Assembly: GCA_009733575.1 (NCBI GenBank)
Contig: ML769388.1
Coordinates: forward strand, 680,857 to 744,856
DNA length: 64,000 nucleotides
Source of the DNA: Gymnopus androsaceus JB14
Taxonomy: Eukaryota; Basidiomycota; Agaricomycetes; Agaricales; Omphalotaceae
Reading direction: 5' to 3'
Position numbers and translations under genes: made by a program. Each line of letters begins with the position of its first letter. Positions within the stretch are counted from its first letter, which is position 1. Of this stretch, positions 33,944 to 45,729 are shown in pieces. The notes beneath the pieces were generated by a model. That model was not told the DNA's origin. It saw only the letters and a list, made by a program, of their open reading frames with translations, and made no database searches.

Positions 33944-35338
33944 TTATTTACTGCAACAGCTTCGTATTGGAGCAGAGATGACTCGCGCTGCGGGGCGTTC
34001 CTCAGGGACCGCCAATATTTCAGTAGATTTAGCATGCAGATGTTCTGAGCAGCATCCATCGCAGGTTTTGCCACAAGAACAATTTCCATCTGGACATCCG
34101 CAATTCCCACCACAACACTCAAGCTTGGGAATGGTGATCAATCCAAACGGCACCCCGCGCTCCTTGGCCCCCATCGCAGCCGTAGGATATACTATAACGT
34201 TACCTGGGTCAAGCTTGACACCAACCCCCATATTGCGATTTGTCGGTGGCGCAGGGAGGGCAGCAGCTCGAGCGAAAAACTGTTCGATCATTCGCGACGA
34301 GGCATATCTGGGGTCGAGGGACGATGAAGAGCTCGGAAGACCTAGACCTTGTTGGTTGTCGATACACGTTCCGCATCCATCGGCACAATTTGGACGCGAA
34401 GGATCAGCATATTCCGAGCCCCGGTGTTCCACACAGCCCGGACAGTTACATTCGACACCACAAGTACAGCCAGAGCCGGCGAGAGATGTGATCTCATCGA
34501 TGGGAGGCATGAAACCAAAGTCGGGAATGGCATCTGCAGGAGAAGGAGAAGAAGTAGAGAATAGGAATGGAGGTAATTCAGGACCAGGTGTATTGTCGTG
34601 GGTGTGCTTTGCTCGTTTGCAAGACGGGTGCGGGGAAGACGGACGAGCTGTTTTACGGGAAGTAGAGCTGGGCTCTCCGGAACAGCACAGCTCTGCCGCG
34701 CGCGCAAGGGTAGCAAGGCCCGTGGCTGGTTGAGAGTTGGATGGGTGCTTGCGACATTTGCACTTCCAGCCTGGATTCTTGCAAGAGCAAGGGTTGAGAA
34801 GAACGTCCACTGGAAAGATTTTAGGACATTTATCCTGAAACGAGCGATTTACTTGCCTCTTTGTCGTGAAGTAGATGTAGAGGGTACAGCTCGAATGACA
34901 TCTTTGATACCATTTGGAAGTGCTGGAGCTATAGGAACAAACCTGGGAGCTAGGATAACCGATTGAGCAGCATGTAACAAACAGCAGACGAGTGCAGACG
35001 TACTTTTCGTTCCAGGCGGCTTCGGGGGTTTCTGTTCCTGTGGATTACAATTACATTTGGAATGAAGCTTCTTCGATTTTCTCAATGCACGGCATGTCTC
35101 GCATTGGGATACAGGCCGTCCTTTCTTCTTGACTTCGAAAAGAGGTCGATCCGTATGAGTGCATGATGAGGAACGATGGCCCTTAATACAGGCCTCACTG
35201 CAGAAGAAAAAATCAATTGACACGCTCAGAGTACCTTATCAGTACCACAAACCAGGCAAATTTCTTGCTATTCACGAAGACCTGTTGGAAAGAGAGTCAG
35301 AACCGTAATAATAGAATACGGTGGATAGCCAAAACCAT
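33944..35338 (-). CDS. Copper-fist transcription factor (Mac1/Ace1/Cuf1-like)
   Basis: Copper-responsive DNA-binding regulator. Exon 1 contributes only the ATG (35336-35338). Exon 2 gives VFVNSKKFAC, and exon 3 completes the copper fist (EACIKGHRSSSCTHTDRPLF, KKGRPVSQCETCRALRKSKK, HSKCNCN), with the Cys/His ligands and the minor-groove KKGRP motif. Exon 4 leads through a GC-AG intron (34810-34856, GCAAGT donor) into a long last exon. That exon has CxC-rich copper-sensor clusters: LNPCSCKNPGWKCKCR, SGCTCGVECNCPGC, CADGCGTC and LECCGGNCGCPDGNCSCGKT followed by CDGCC. Total 394 residues, all in phase. The multiple clusters fit a sensor whose activity depends on bound Cu(I); activator versus repressor cannot be told. 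Confidence 0.87.
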
Positions 35339-35964
35339 TAATAATGACGACACGCAAAAGCTTCAGTATTGGGACAGCCAGTGTACCTCAGAGACGGGAA
35401 GGAAAATCGAAAGATAGAGAGTGTGCACTGGTGACTTATTATTATAAGTTCTGAGACAAGCAATGAATGTGAGAAAACAAGTCACGGCTCTTGATGCTCG
35501 GTTCGCTCACATCCAATGGGACCTTGTCATTTCTCAGAACAGTCTTTCCAAGAACAATTTATATGCTTTGCCTGCCTCCCACCAACTTCATGCTTCTTCT
35601 CCTATAATAATACTTCTTAGTGCGCAAATTAAACAGTACTAATCCTCTTATGTAGAAATTATTATGTCTATAGTTTGTACCCATGATCGCAAATATCGCT
35701 CTTCTCAGCCTAAATCTCTTAGTTCGTACGTATAGATGCAGGGAATGTATACGCTTTTAATCAGATAAGGAAATCGCAGGGTTCCAGGAATAGCAGGAGA
35801 GAGCAGGAGTCGTGGTGGATGCCATTGAAGGGTTTAGTATCTCAGGCATCGAGGGCCAACAGATTGAGACCTGAGATGAGACATACTCTTTGAATTACTA
35901 TACACCTGATTGGTGGGATTGAAAAGAACCTAATGAAAGGATTACCACTTCCATATGTATCCAG
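35339..35964. other. Intergenic, ~625 bp, upstream of the copper-fist gene
   Basis: Promoter and leader of the copper-fist gene and 3' flank of the next minus-strand gene. No coding frame; no clear copper-response element recognised by eye. Confidence 0.45.
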
Positions 35965-37494
35965 CTACAAAGATGGCTTGGTAGCGTCTCCATCCAGGAC
36001 AGTACCGTCCGTGGCATCCATTGGCCAGAGATCAAGATTCATATCGGTATTGTTCAAAAAGTCCAAGTCACCAAGATTTTCAAGGTCGAATGATTCGACC
36101 TTGAAATTGGTTTGGGTCTGAGGCACATTCACAGAAGACTGTGAGAGGCTTACGAGAAGTGACCCAGGGGACGGAGCAGCTTGTGATGTAGAAAGGGACA
36201 TTCCATCTGGACGTGAGGTCGAGTCTCCACCGTTTCCTCCAACGCCAAAAGATGCAAAAATATCGGCATTAGCATCACCTCCGACCCCGCTGACTCCAAT
36301 GGACGAAAGAAAATTATTGTCGACCTTGTCTACTGAGCCTCCGGAATCGCCAGTCTCCCCGAGAACGGGTGAGAATAGATCTGCGTTTGCATCGTTATTG
36401 CCTGCTTCAGAGGAGTCTCCAAAAAGGTCGCTCATGTTAATGTCCATATCCATATCCAACTCGATAGGCTTGTCCGCAGAACCACCCATGTTCGGGTTGA
36501 GTTCAAGATTCATCCCACTCGAAGAACCTTCCTGGGGTAGAGTGAGGTCAATATCGACTCGAGGGTCATTGAAAGCTGCCATAATATCGTAGTCTATAGG
36601 TCGTGCGGACTTGGGAGCAAGCGTGACAGGCGAACGTAATCCACTTCCCAAGAACGAGGCATCCTCTGCAGACATACGAAGAGACTGGGCAGACAGGTCG
36701 AGCTTTAATGGGAATGCAGGTCGGTTAAGGGAAGATATAGATATAGTTGAAGGACGACGTCCTGCTGCAATATTGTTCGCTAGAGGAGAATGGCTGGTGG
36801 ATGATATTGGAGTAGTGGTAATAGACTCGAGAGAGCCCGAAGGTTCCAATTTGGGCAACAACGAAGTTTGTGCATTGGCTGCAGCCTCCGCCTCCGCCTT
36901 TGCGGCGGCTGCGGCAGCCGCTGCTTCAGCAGCAGCTTTCTCTTCATCTCTTATACGCTGTTGTTCCTTTTTAAGATCCCTTTGCAGGACCGATATTGCA
37001 CGGATCTATGTCGAAGGTCAGCATTGACTGGCAGTAGCATTTAGAGGACGTACCAAGTGTGCCTCGATTGCATCACAAAGCTGATCGTACTTTTCTAGTT
37101 CGCGTCCTAGAGACGCTTGAAGAGACTGAGGAGGATCTGAAGCGTGTCGTCGGATATTCCTGACAGAAAGTAAATAACAGGAAAGATACTACAATTCTCT
37201 GTAGCCTCACAGTTGGCGAGCGTCGTGATGGAATCGCATAACTTGGGCAGTCTTCACCGCTGCATTCTAATAAAAAGAATAAGTAAGGATCAAGTACAAA
37301 ATTAGAAGAATATATGCCTGCAAACAACCGGATAGCGCGTTCACTTCTGGTTCTAATATGCCCATCGGAGCAGCTGGTACTGGAGGAGGAGGCATGGCTT
37401 TAGAATCCTCCTGCGCGGATTTCGTGACTTTCGGCAGTGAAGCAGCATTGGAGGATTTTCGGGGAACAGGAATTGGCCGCGGACGAGGAGGCAT
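35965..37494 (-). CDS. Uncharacterised acidic, probably nuclear protein
   Basis: Four exons join in phase to 459 residues; the intron at 37267-37317 is GC-AG. The N-terminus is basic and Pro-rich (MPPRPRPIPVPRKS). It is followed by a conserved-looking helical segment over exons 2-4 (NAAVKTAQVMRFHHDARQL, LGRELEKYDQLCDAIEAHL, IRAISVLQRDLKKEQQRIR) and a poly-Ala/Glu helix. The rest is disordered, Ser-rich and acidic, with hydrophobic-acidic clusters (LDMDMDINMSDLFGD, FDLENLGDLDFLNN) typical of activation domains. I do not recognise the family; a transcription cofactor such as a Mediator tail subunit is conceivable from composition alone. It shares an 83-bp divergent promoter with ALG1. Confidence 0.7.
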
Positions 37495-37577
37495 TGTTCA
37501 AGCTGTTAAGCGTTGAATCAATCCACACGCGAATATGCATGACACTGACAGGCGCTTATTTAACACTCGCTCTCACC

Positions 37578-39570
37578 ATGGCGAGCACGGCTGACAGTGA
37601 CTTCAATATCCTCCATCTCGTCGTCGGTATTATTTTTATATGGATCTCATATCGTCTATTTGTCTTCTTCAGGTTCTTTCGACCCAAAAGTGAACATTCA
37701 CTTCGTTCTGTTGCAGTATTGGTTTTGGGCGACATTGGCCGCAGTCCTAGGATGATGTACCACGCTGAAAGCTTTGCAGAGCACGGATTTATGACCTACG
37801 TTATAGGATATGGAGGTACATGCGCGGATTTTCTATCATTACCTTGTATTAATTTGTATGCGTAGGTTCAAAACCTATACCAGCGCTGGAACGCGAGCCC
37901 AAAGTCCAACTTCGCTATTTACCTGAACCTCCAGCAATCTTCAAATCCTTGCCGTTTGTGCTACTTGCCCCACTTAAAATCATTCATCAAGTCACGTCCA
38001 TTCTTCGTGAATTACTTGTTAACATAGATGAACCGCCAGAATATATCCTTGCGCAGGTACGTATCTTGTAATATGCTCTTTGGCCCAATTTTTGACGAGA
38101 TCGACTGAAAGAATCCGCCTAGTATCCCTACTCTTGCACTCGTATGGCTTGTGGGTCGAATTCGAGGATGCAAAGTTATCATTGATTGGCACAATCTGGG
38201 CTATAGCATACTGGAGCTAAAATTGCCCAAGACACATTTATATGTGAAGATTGCGAAATGGTGCGCATTATCTTGACATTGAGAAATATGTCTGATACTT
38301 GTACTGCAGGTTTGAAGCGACATTTGGTAGAACAGCTTACGCGCATCTCTTCGTGACGGAAGCAATGCGGGACTTTTTGGTTAAAGAATGGGATTTAGTG
38401 TACGTGCAATTCCATTCAAAGAATTCCAACCCTAACGAAAATCTCAAAGCGGAGAGAAAGTTGTTCTTCATGACCGTCCTCCCAAGCATTTTCACCGATG
38501 TTCCGCTCAAGAGATTCACGACGTAAGTGCTATATCTCATACATCGCTCTGTATTTGACAAAAATTCGTTCATCAGCTTTTCTCCAGATTGAAAGGACCA
38601 CTCTCTTCTCTGAAAGATTTCCTTCCCGAATCTGAAGCGCCATTTTCTACACCTATGACTGACAGAAAATCTTCTCAAACACCAACACCAACACCAACTA
38701 CTTTTAATGCGAATCCGATATCAACGACCGCACAGACATATGAGCGTGTTCAGCCTCCTCGACTCAGACCTGATAGGCCTGCACTAGTCGTCTCAAGTAC
38801 CTCTTGGACACCCGATGAGGATTTTGGTGTTCTTTTGCAGGCTCTTAAACAGTACGAAAAAAGAGCAGGTGAACTCGCTGAAGCTAACAGTGAGAAGAGA
38901 TTGCCAAAAATGTTGATGGTAGTCACCGGAAAAGGACCACAACGAGACGAATACATGAAGGAAATTAACCGTTTACAGGCGGATTGGCGTTGGGTTAGAT
39001 GCCTGAGCCTATGGCTAGAGGCCAAAGATTATCCAACATTCCTTGGTAGGTTTCTATGTCCAGAGAAATTAATTCGATTGCTAACCTCGATTTAGGTTCT
39101 GCAGACGTGGGCGTGTGTTTGCACTCTAGTTCATCTGCTCTGGATCTACCAATGAAGGTAGTGGATATGTTCGGATGCGGGCTGCCAGTTTGCGCTCTCA
39201 ATTTTAAATGGTATGCTTGGTCTCTCATGCCAAGGTGCTTGAGACTCACGGTTTCTCTATAGTCTTCCTGAGCTTGTTAAAGATGGGAAGAACGGGCTGA
39301 TATTCAACAATTCAGACGAGCTTGCTCGGCAACTTGAGGTTGAATTCTTCTCTTCGTTGAATATCATATACTGATGAACAATCCCAGTCGCTGTTGGTGT
39401 CTTTTCCGTCTTCTCAGCGACTAGACGCATTACGGTCGTCTCTTCTCAGCGCAACACATACCTCTCAAAAGAGTAGTGCCGCACAAACTCAAGAATCGGA
39501 ATGGTGCTCGTGGGATGAAAACTGGAGCAGGAGTTTAAAGCCATTGATTTCAACTGGGGTTCAGATATGA
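37578..39570 (+). CDS. ALG1: ALG1 beta-1,4-mannosyltransferase (first mannose of the N-glycan precursor)
   Basis: Transfers the first mannose from GDP-mannose to GlcNAc2-PP-dolichol on the cytosolic ER face. Nine exons join in phase to 527 residues from ATG 37578, which sits in a strong ACCATGG context; an upstream in-frame ATG at 37539 would add 13. An N-terminal membrane helix ([20 protein letters not shown]) precedes the GT-B fold: [113 protein letters not shown]. The Pro/Thr repeat PTPTPT near 38685 comes from an ACCAAC microsatellite. All introns are GT-AG. Intact. Confidence 0.94.
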
Positions 39571-39704
39571 GTTGCACTTTGTCACAATCTTATAACTTGA
39601 GAAATACACGGATTAGCATTGTATGAATACATATGTCATTCCTAGCTCTACCGCTACAGGGTCATAAATCTATAAAATGGAACCAGGTTAATGCGTCCAA
39701 CTAC

Positions 39705-40757
39705 TTAGGTTGTTGCAGCAAAAGTCATGGTTTCAAGTCGACCTTTTCCTTTGCATTCCTTTTGCAACAGTTCATTGATTACTCGGAATTGACTAGGGTC
39801 GATGAGCATGATCTGCGGGGATCTGATGAGTACGAAGGAGATGTGAGAGAAAAACTATACGCACCACCTCCCATTCGTTCTGACCCATTTCGTCCCCTTC
39901 TACTTTCTCAGCGCCTTCTAGAATTTTTTCGCGCAGTCGCTTTCCATCTACGTTGGGCATAGTGACACGAACGCGCATACGTGCACGCTGTATGGGAAGT
40001 GTCGAATCAGATTGGAGGATTTTGATACATTCCGAAACCTAAGAAGGTATGTGAGTATTCAGACATAAATACTTGGAGAGGTAGGAGAACCTGGCTCTTG
40101 GCGTTTTTGTTTGGCTTGAGACTGTACCCAGCTTCTGTCATTGCCGTCTCGATCATACCAACAGGATATGGTCGCTGCGTAGTTGGGTCTACACATTTCT
40201 CTGCGACCAATGTAGCGATTTCCTTGCGCAATGAAGACTGATCGTGTTCCCGTTCCTTCTCTCCGACCTGCACCTCGCCTTTCTTCAAGATCTACATAGG
40301 ATCATGCTGAGTTAGGAAGGCTAAAGAAGGAAAGAATAAGCAAACCTCGGCAACAATGTCTGATATTTCAGTGGTCCCGAAAGCTTTCTTGAGATCTCCA
40401 TGCTTTGCAACTTCTCCTTTGGATACGTTTACGAAGACATTGCTAATTTGCAAGACATCGTCCAGATTGGTTTCACTAGATCGATGTTGAACGGTTGTGA
40501 TTTTAGCGTTTCTTGTGCGCGCTCACACTCCATTTCTCCATTCTTGTACTTTATTTTTGTAGCAGGCAACCTAAATGTAGGATGAGCGAAGAGCATCGGA
40601 TAAAAAAAACGCTACATACTTCGAATCGTTTTCCACCTTTCTTCAGTCGGACAATAGAGACATTGGTAAGCCTAGAAAGTTAACGTCGGTTCTGGGGAAT
40701 CGCAGGAGCATATTAGATTTACTTGATTTGATTTGAGGGCTGCTGGATCTTGGACAT
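39705..40757 (-). CDS. SDO1: SBDS / Sdo1 ribosome maturation factor
   Basis: Releases Tif6/eIF6 from late 60S subunits together with the GTPase Efl1. ATG 40757 gives MSKIQQPSNQIK, then LTNVSIVRLKKGGKRFE, VACYKNKVQEWRNGVETNLD, VFVNVSKGEVAKHGDLKKAF, KKGEVQVGEKEREHD, SSLRKEIATLVAEKCVDP, RPYPVGMIETAMTEAGYSLK, VTMPNVDGKRLREKI and the C-terminal domain ending RLETMTFAATT. This is the full three-domain family length. A longer minus-strand frame over the same 5' region (to 41013) is a shadow. Start codons of this gene and RVS167 are 130 bp apart and divergent. Confidence 0.93.
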
Positions 40758-40887
40758 TGTAGTTATTACTGAGGAGTGTGTGTTCAATTGACTCAAATCG
40801 GCTGATCAATTTATATTGCAGCGGAAGCGTCTTGTTCACAACACCCGTCTCCTTCACGTCAATTACTACCTTCCATCTCCTACAATC

Positions 40888-42675
40888 ATGAAGGGCTTTG
40901 TGAAATCGGTCAAACGGTGCGTTATCTGCATCTAGAGCTTCAATATGCTGCCTCATCGAGCAATTAATCTGCAGAACTCCGTTCATGGTGACCAGCAAGG
41001 TCGGAATGTCCAAAAGTATGGCTTCCCGCTCTTGGAATCAGACGAAATGACTTATAAACCTCAATAAGAGTCGAACGATCCTGAATTCGATGACTACCAG
41101 CGTCATTTCTCAGCGATGGAAACAGCGGTCGAAAAGTTGCTCAAAGATACCAAAGCGTTTACTGATGCTGTCAATGGTGAGCTATGTCCCCATATCTCCA
41201 ATCCGTAGTCTTGATTATAGATCTTTTGCGTATCCAGGTCTCTTTACGGCGGGCGCAGGATTCGGTACCCATTTCTCTACCCTTTTCCATCCGATCTCGG
41301 GCGAATATGACCTCATTGGCAAGAATCCTGACGCTGCGCATACAATCAAGAGTGTCACCAAGTACGAAACTGCGATGGAGGAGCTCCGGTCAGCCGTAGG
41401 ACCCGAACTGGAGTTGATAGAGAGCAGGATAGTCGGACCCTACCAAGGAATTCCAGAACGTTATGAAAACTATTCGGAAAACTATCACGAAAAGAGATCA
41501 CAAGGTTCTCATCATCATCAATCAAGTCTCTACTCGTATACTTACCTTTGATAGCTCGTGGACTACGACAGGTTCAACAACTCTTTAACTAAACTCAGGG
41601 ACAAGAGGGAGAAATCCCTCAGCGACGAGAAGAATCTGTTCAAAGTGAATATCAGGCACTAGTCTCGGTCTACTCGTTTCTGATCCCCCTTGCAGCTTGA
41701 ACAAGACTTTGAAGTTGCGACCAACGAATACGACTACATTAACACCGCCCTCAAGCAAGATCTTCCTCATTTTATGACATTGTCAACCCAGTTCGTCGAT
41801 CCACTCTTCAACTCGTTCTTCTATATGCAGTTAGTTTGGGTCTCTGTTTTCTGTCTTGTCCCTTGATTGACACGGCTTTCAGGTTGAACATCTTCTATAT
41901 TCTTTTGGAGAAAATGAATAGCTTCTCAGAAGAAAATAAATATGATATTTCCAACATCTCTGGAAATGAGATAAGCGCCAATTACGAAGAACAACGAACA
42001 GACGCATGGAGTCAAATAGAAGAGCTCAACATTACACGACGAATCATCTCAACCTGTATGTCTTCCCGCGAACCTCTTTTTTTTTTCTGTGATAGTGTTT
42101 GATTTTGTGCAATAGCAAAGCTTGTACAAGCTAACCGCGCAGCTGGTGGTTCCACAATGTCGCGCGCTACATCATCTGCATCGTCATTGTCGTCCACTAG
42201 AACTCCGCCGCCGCCAAGCGGATTCAAGAAGACGCCTCCACCCCCACCTGCGGCTGCTTCACAACCTGCTCCACCACCTCCATATACGCCTTCAAACGGT
42301 GCCGCAAGTGCCGCTGCAGCAGCGGCAGCATCAAAGAGAGCCCCTCCCCCGCCTCCTCCTTTGAAGCCAAAGCCTAAGTTGACGCCAAAACCGCAGATCG
42401 TGGTAGCTCTGTATGACTTTGCAGCACAGGTAAGTACAAGAGATCTGCTGCGAACTGATTAATTAATAGCTCTGTTTCCAGGCCGATGGTGACCTTTCTT
42501 TCAACACTGGCGACCGAATAGAGATTGTCGAGAAAACGGCGAGCGCGGAAGATTGGTGGACAGGTAAATTGAATGGCCAGCAGGGCGTATTTCCAGGCAA
42601 GTTTAATTGACATTGCTCTAATAATGTAATTGTTCTAAGAACTGTCTATCAGGCAACTACGTCCAGGAGACCTAG
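40888..42675 (+). CDS. RVS167: BAR-SH3 amphiphysin homologue (Rvs167); one 1-nt slip
   Basis: Membrane-curving scaffold for endocytosis and the actin cortex. ATG 40888 opens MKGFVKSVKR|TPFMVTSK|VGMSK across three short exons. The BAR domain follows (SNDPEFDDYQRHFSAMETAV, FTAGAGFGTHFSTLFHPISG, LVDYDRFNNSLTKLRDK, FVDPLFNSFFYMQ, DAWSQIEELNITRRI), then a Ser- and Pro-rich linker with PPPPP runs and an Ala repeat. The SH3 domain is [40 protein letters not shown]. The frame TKEFQNVMKTIRKTITKRDH needs one C fewer in the CCC at 41438-41440. The last intron (42597-42652) is GC-AG with a GCAAGT donor. Confidence 0.9.
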
Positions 42676-43061
42676 CGGTGATTTCTGAAGCGAAGGAGCG
42701 AGATACCTCCACAGATGTATGTATGAAGACAAAGTTCACAAATATTATTATTATACGCATAAACGGATTCTTTTGGTCAGGAGCTCGCCGCTTTATTTAG
42801 TTGGGGCGTGGAAGCATACTTGCTGTCGTCGTATTTTTATTCCTCTTGTAGGTCGGAGATCGTGAATGTGTTCGTCCGTGGTCCTTTCTTGGTTTAGGTT
42901 GTCGCTCCATGCCAAACGTGTATCCTTCGGCATCGATGCAATGTTCGCATACATACACTTAGCATTCTGGTGCTATCTTCAGCGTTATTCCCTCGGTGTT
43001 CACATGTAAGCTTCCCCGACTGAGCGCCTCGAGGTTATCGGTGGTGCTTGTTGATCTTCCC

Positions 43062-43571
43062 TGGCGGTGCTCATATCGACAGAAATTCACTCAAATCCTG
43101 TCATGTCTGTGCTAAGCGCTAAGCCCTATCGTCAGGAAGCAAAAACGAGCTACGTCGAATGACCACAGAAGGGCGGTGTGTTCTCAAGAAATTTCTATGA
43201 ACTTCAAGAAGGAAGGAAATCTATCATATGCACTGCGCTTTGCAATCCCGCACGAGACGGAGACGATGAGGGATTCGGAACATTGGCTTTCGAATTTCGC
43301 CGCATATCATAGATGCTAGAAACGTATTCCCTTGGCGAGCAGAGGGCGAAAATCACTCAGAGCAATATGGAGATGTTACAGTATGTATTGCTGCAGTGCT
43401 ACGATCTACGGTAGTACCGTCCTGATATGGAGGTAAACAGGGAACTGCGATACTTGTGCCAAGATTGTTGCGATTTTCCTTGGACTCAACTCTCAAATAA
43501 TCATCCAATTCTAAGGCCAGTGCTGAACAAAAATGTATCGTATCAGTCCCCTTTCAACAGAATCGGTCTGG
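43062..43571. repeat. Tandem duplication copy 1 (~510 bp)
   Basis: Begins with GGCGGTGCTCAT and shares with copy 2, in the same order, CATAGAAGGGCGGTGT-like, GAAATCTATCATATGCAC-like, GCAGAGGGCGAAAATCACTC, GTACCGTCCTGATATGGAGG and GTAAACAGGGAACTGCGA words. No coding function evident. Confidence 0.75.
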
Positions 43572-44035
43572 CGGTGCTCATAAGATCACTCAAAAATCCT
43601 GTCAAACTAGTGTGTTGGTGTCTGTGCTAAAGCGCTAACTGATCAAGAGGAAAAAAACGAGCCACGTCGAGCGACCATAGAAGGGCGGTGTAATCTCAAC
43701 AAATTTCCATAAACTCAAAGAAGGAAGAAAATCTATCATATGCACAGTGCTCTGCAAGTCCGGACGAGACGGAGACGACGGGGAGTGAATTTCGCAGCAA
43801 ATCATAGAAACGTATTCACTCGGTGAGCAGAGGGCGAAAATCACTCAGAGCATCATGATGATGCTACAGTATGTATTGCTGCGTGCTACGATCTACTGGT
43901 AGTACCGTCCTGATATGGAGGTAAACAGGGAACTGCGACACTTGTGCCAAGAGTGTTGCGATTTTCCTTCAATCTCAATTAATCATGCAATTCTAAAAGC
44001 GCAACACTCAACAGAAATTTATCAGGGATTCGGAC
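43572..44035. repeat. Tandem duplication copy 2 (~465 bp)
   Basis: Directly follows copy 1 and restarts at GGCGGTGCTCATAAGATCAC. Diverged by substitutions and small deletions, including a shorter central part around 43780-43830. A duplication of moderate age. Confidence 0.75.
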
Positions 44036-44735
44036 CCACATGATTTCCAACTATACCCTTATTTCTAAAGTCGAACTATTTAGAGGCTATGATGCTCCAT
44101 GAGAGCGAAAGTTCATCAAGTCCGACGAAGACGAGGAGGGCTCAGGGGTTACGCCATCCGCAAAGTCCATTGAGATAAGCGCTAAAAGGTGCTGTGGAGA
44201 TTTGGCGCCAAACGGTTCCGATATGAGAATGAAGGTGTATTAAGTGCATATGGCACTTGATTACACTCACACTCAAGCTCTCAAGATGTTGAGTTTGGTG
44301 TTCAAATTTCGACTGACCACGCTCGCTGTTCGCCATTTTTCAGGGTCGCAGCTGTAGCTGGGATTCTTGGCAGTAAGCCCCGCCTCATCAGGGCGCGATA
44401 TTTGCCAAAAGGGCTACAGAGCACAGGAATCTGACATCTGAGCGCGCAGCGGCAGTGAAAAAGGAACAGATACGGACGGTCAGCTGCTGCGCCCCAGCGC
44501 CTACGGTTGCCTAATTCTGATTGATCGATGAGAAGATGAGGTTGAATGACTCGTTATTGCGGAGGCGATACCCGCCGACGTATTGCGCATTTACTTCTTC
44601 GTATCTTTCAACTCTTTATAGCTTTCCAAGACCTATATAACTGCCATGCTATACGACTTCAGTTCCCCACAACCACTGCACACTACGAGCACCTGCACTC
44701 ACACTTGAACTCATCGCATACTACTCATCAGCACA

Positions 44736-45342
44736 ATGCCAGGAAAGACAGTCCGATTTGATACTCCCTCCCCCTCTTATTCAGTAGCGTCCCTCCCTTC
44801 CACGGATGGGTCACTCTCCCCACCACCAATTCCCAATGCGATGTTGCCAGCGATAGACTGCCAACTGAATCCAGTACTCCTTCGTTCCTCACCGTCTACG
44901 ATTGCTTGGGATATGTCATACCCAGTTGAGACGGCGAGATTAAACCCAGCGTGGAACCCGAATTGTTGGACTGCTCCTGCGACGACCCCATTGGTTACCA
45001 GCCTGGTTGTGACGTTTGGAGTGTGGAGAATGACAATCATTGCCTAACCCTGCGTCGAGAGTCCACTATGTCACGGTTCTGGACGTTCTGCACGGAGTCT
45101 ACCGCCACCTCCGCAGCGCCAGTTCTGAGAGAGACTTTAATTCACTTTCCTCGGACAAACAGAAACGCGTTACGAGCGCGTATATCCAAAGATGGCAGAG
45201 ATGTCGCGTTCCTGCAGAGAGAGAGATGGAACGTCAGAAGGGAGTCAAGCTGATTGACTATCTGGCAGACATGCGCGCATTCTCGGGGTTGGTACCGACG
45301 AAGGAGCTCGGAGTGTGGCAGCTTCAAGTGACCCACTCATGA
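44736..45342 (+). CDS. DUF6699-domain protein; one 1-nt slip
   Basis: Member of a lineage-expanded, uncharacterised basidiomycete family. ATG 44736 opens GKTVRFDTPSPSYSVASLP, the family's usual KxVRF leader with a Ser/Pro stretch. The domain follows: TTPLVTSLVVTFGVWRMTI, then PNPASRVHYVTVLDVLHGVY, EREMERQKGVKLIDYLAD, ending ELGVWQLQVTHS. Frames before and after MTI differ by one base at the TT of 45040-45041. No introns. Function unknown. Confidence 0.75.
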
Positions 45343-45729
45343 GACTGCCTGCTCGTACCACATATACCCCACTTCACCAGTGACCCACTTCATACCCGGC
45401 TGAAAAGCCAATGAACTGTAAATACTTATGGCCTGTTATGTTTATGAATTCACTTACTGTAGTACACCCTTAGTATATCGTAACACCACTCTGTGATTGT
45501 ACTTGGCTTCGATTAGCTATGTTGACTGTTGAACACAATACGAATTATCATCTTGACTCTGAGTCTTTTGACCGAACTTGAATCTGGACCAAAGTGGAAT
45601 GACCTAGGTCCGGTCCGACGTCCGAGGCTGACCAAATATCTGTGCGTTCATTGGCTGTTGTGAGGCCAGATCCGGAGGTATATTACCAATCGGCTATATA
45701 AGCTCTGGTGTTTCTTCCAGACGTCCACA
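45343..45729. other. Intergenic between the DUF6699 gene and ISA1
   Basis: About 390 bp; 3' flank and ISA1 promoter. No feature recognised. Confidence 0.45.

Larger units (their letters stand above)
42676..44735. other. Gene-poor interval, ~2.06 kb
   Basis: No supported coding frame. Contains the two-copy tandem duplication listed separately, RVS167 3' flank at the left and the DUF6699 gene promoter at the right. Confidence 0.55.

Noticed and set aside
34240..34733. Long plus-strand frames opposite the copper-fist gene
   Set aside because: Antisense shadows of the Cys-rich last exon; the minus strand has the conserved copper-fist motifs and phased introns.
40672..41013. 114-codon minus-strand frame upstream of SDO1
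   Set aside because: It is a shadow: the SDO1 first exon (ATG 40757) and the first exons of RVS167 (ATG 40888) explain this DNA in other frames with correct splicing.
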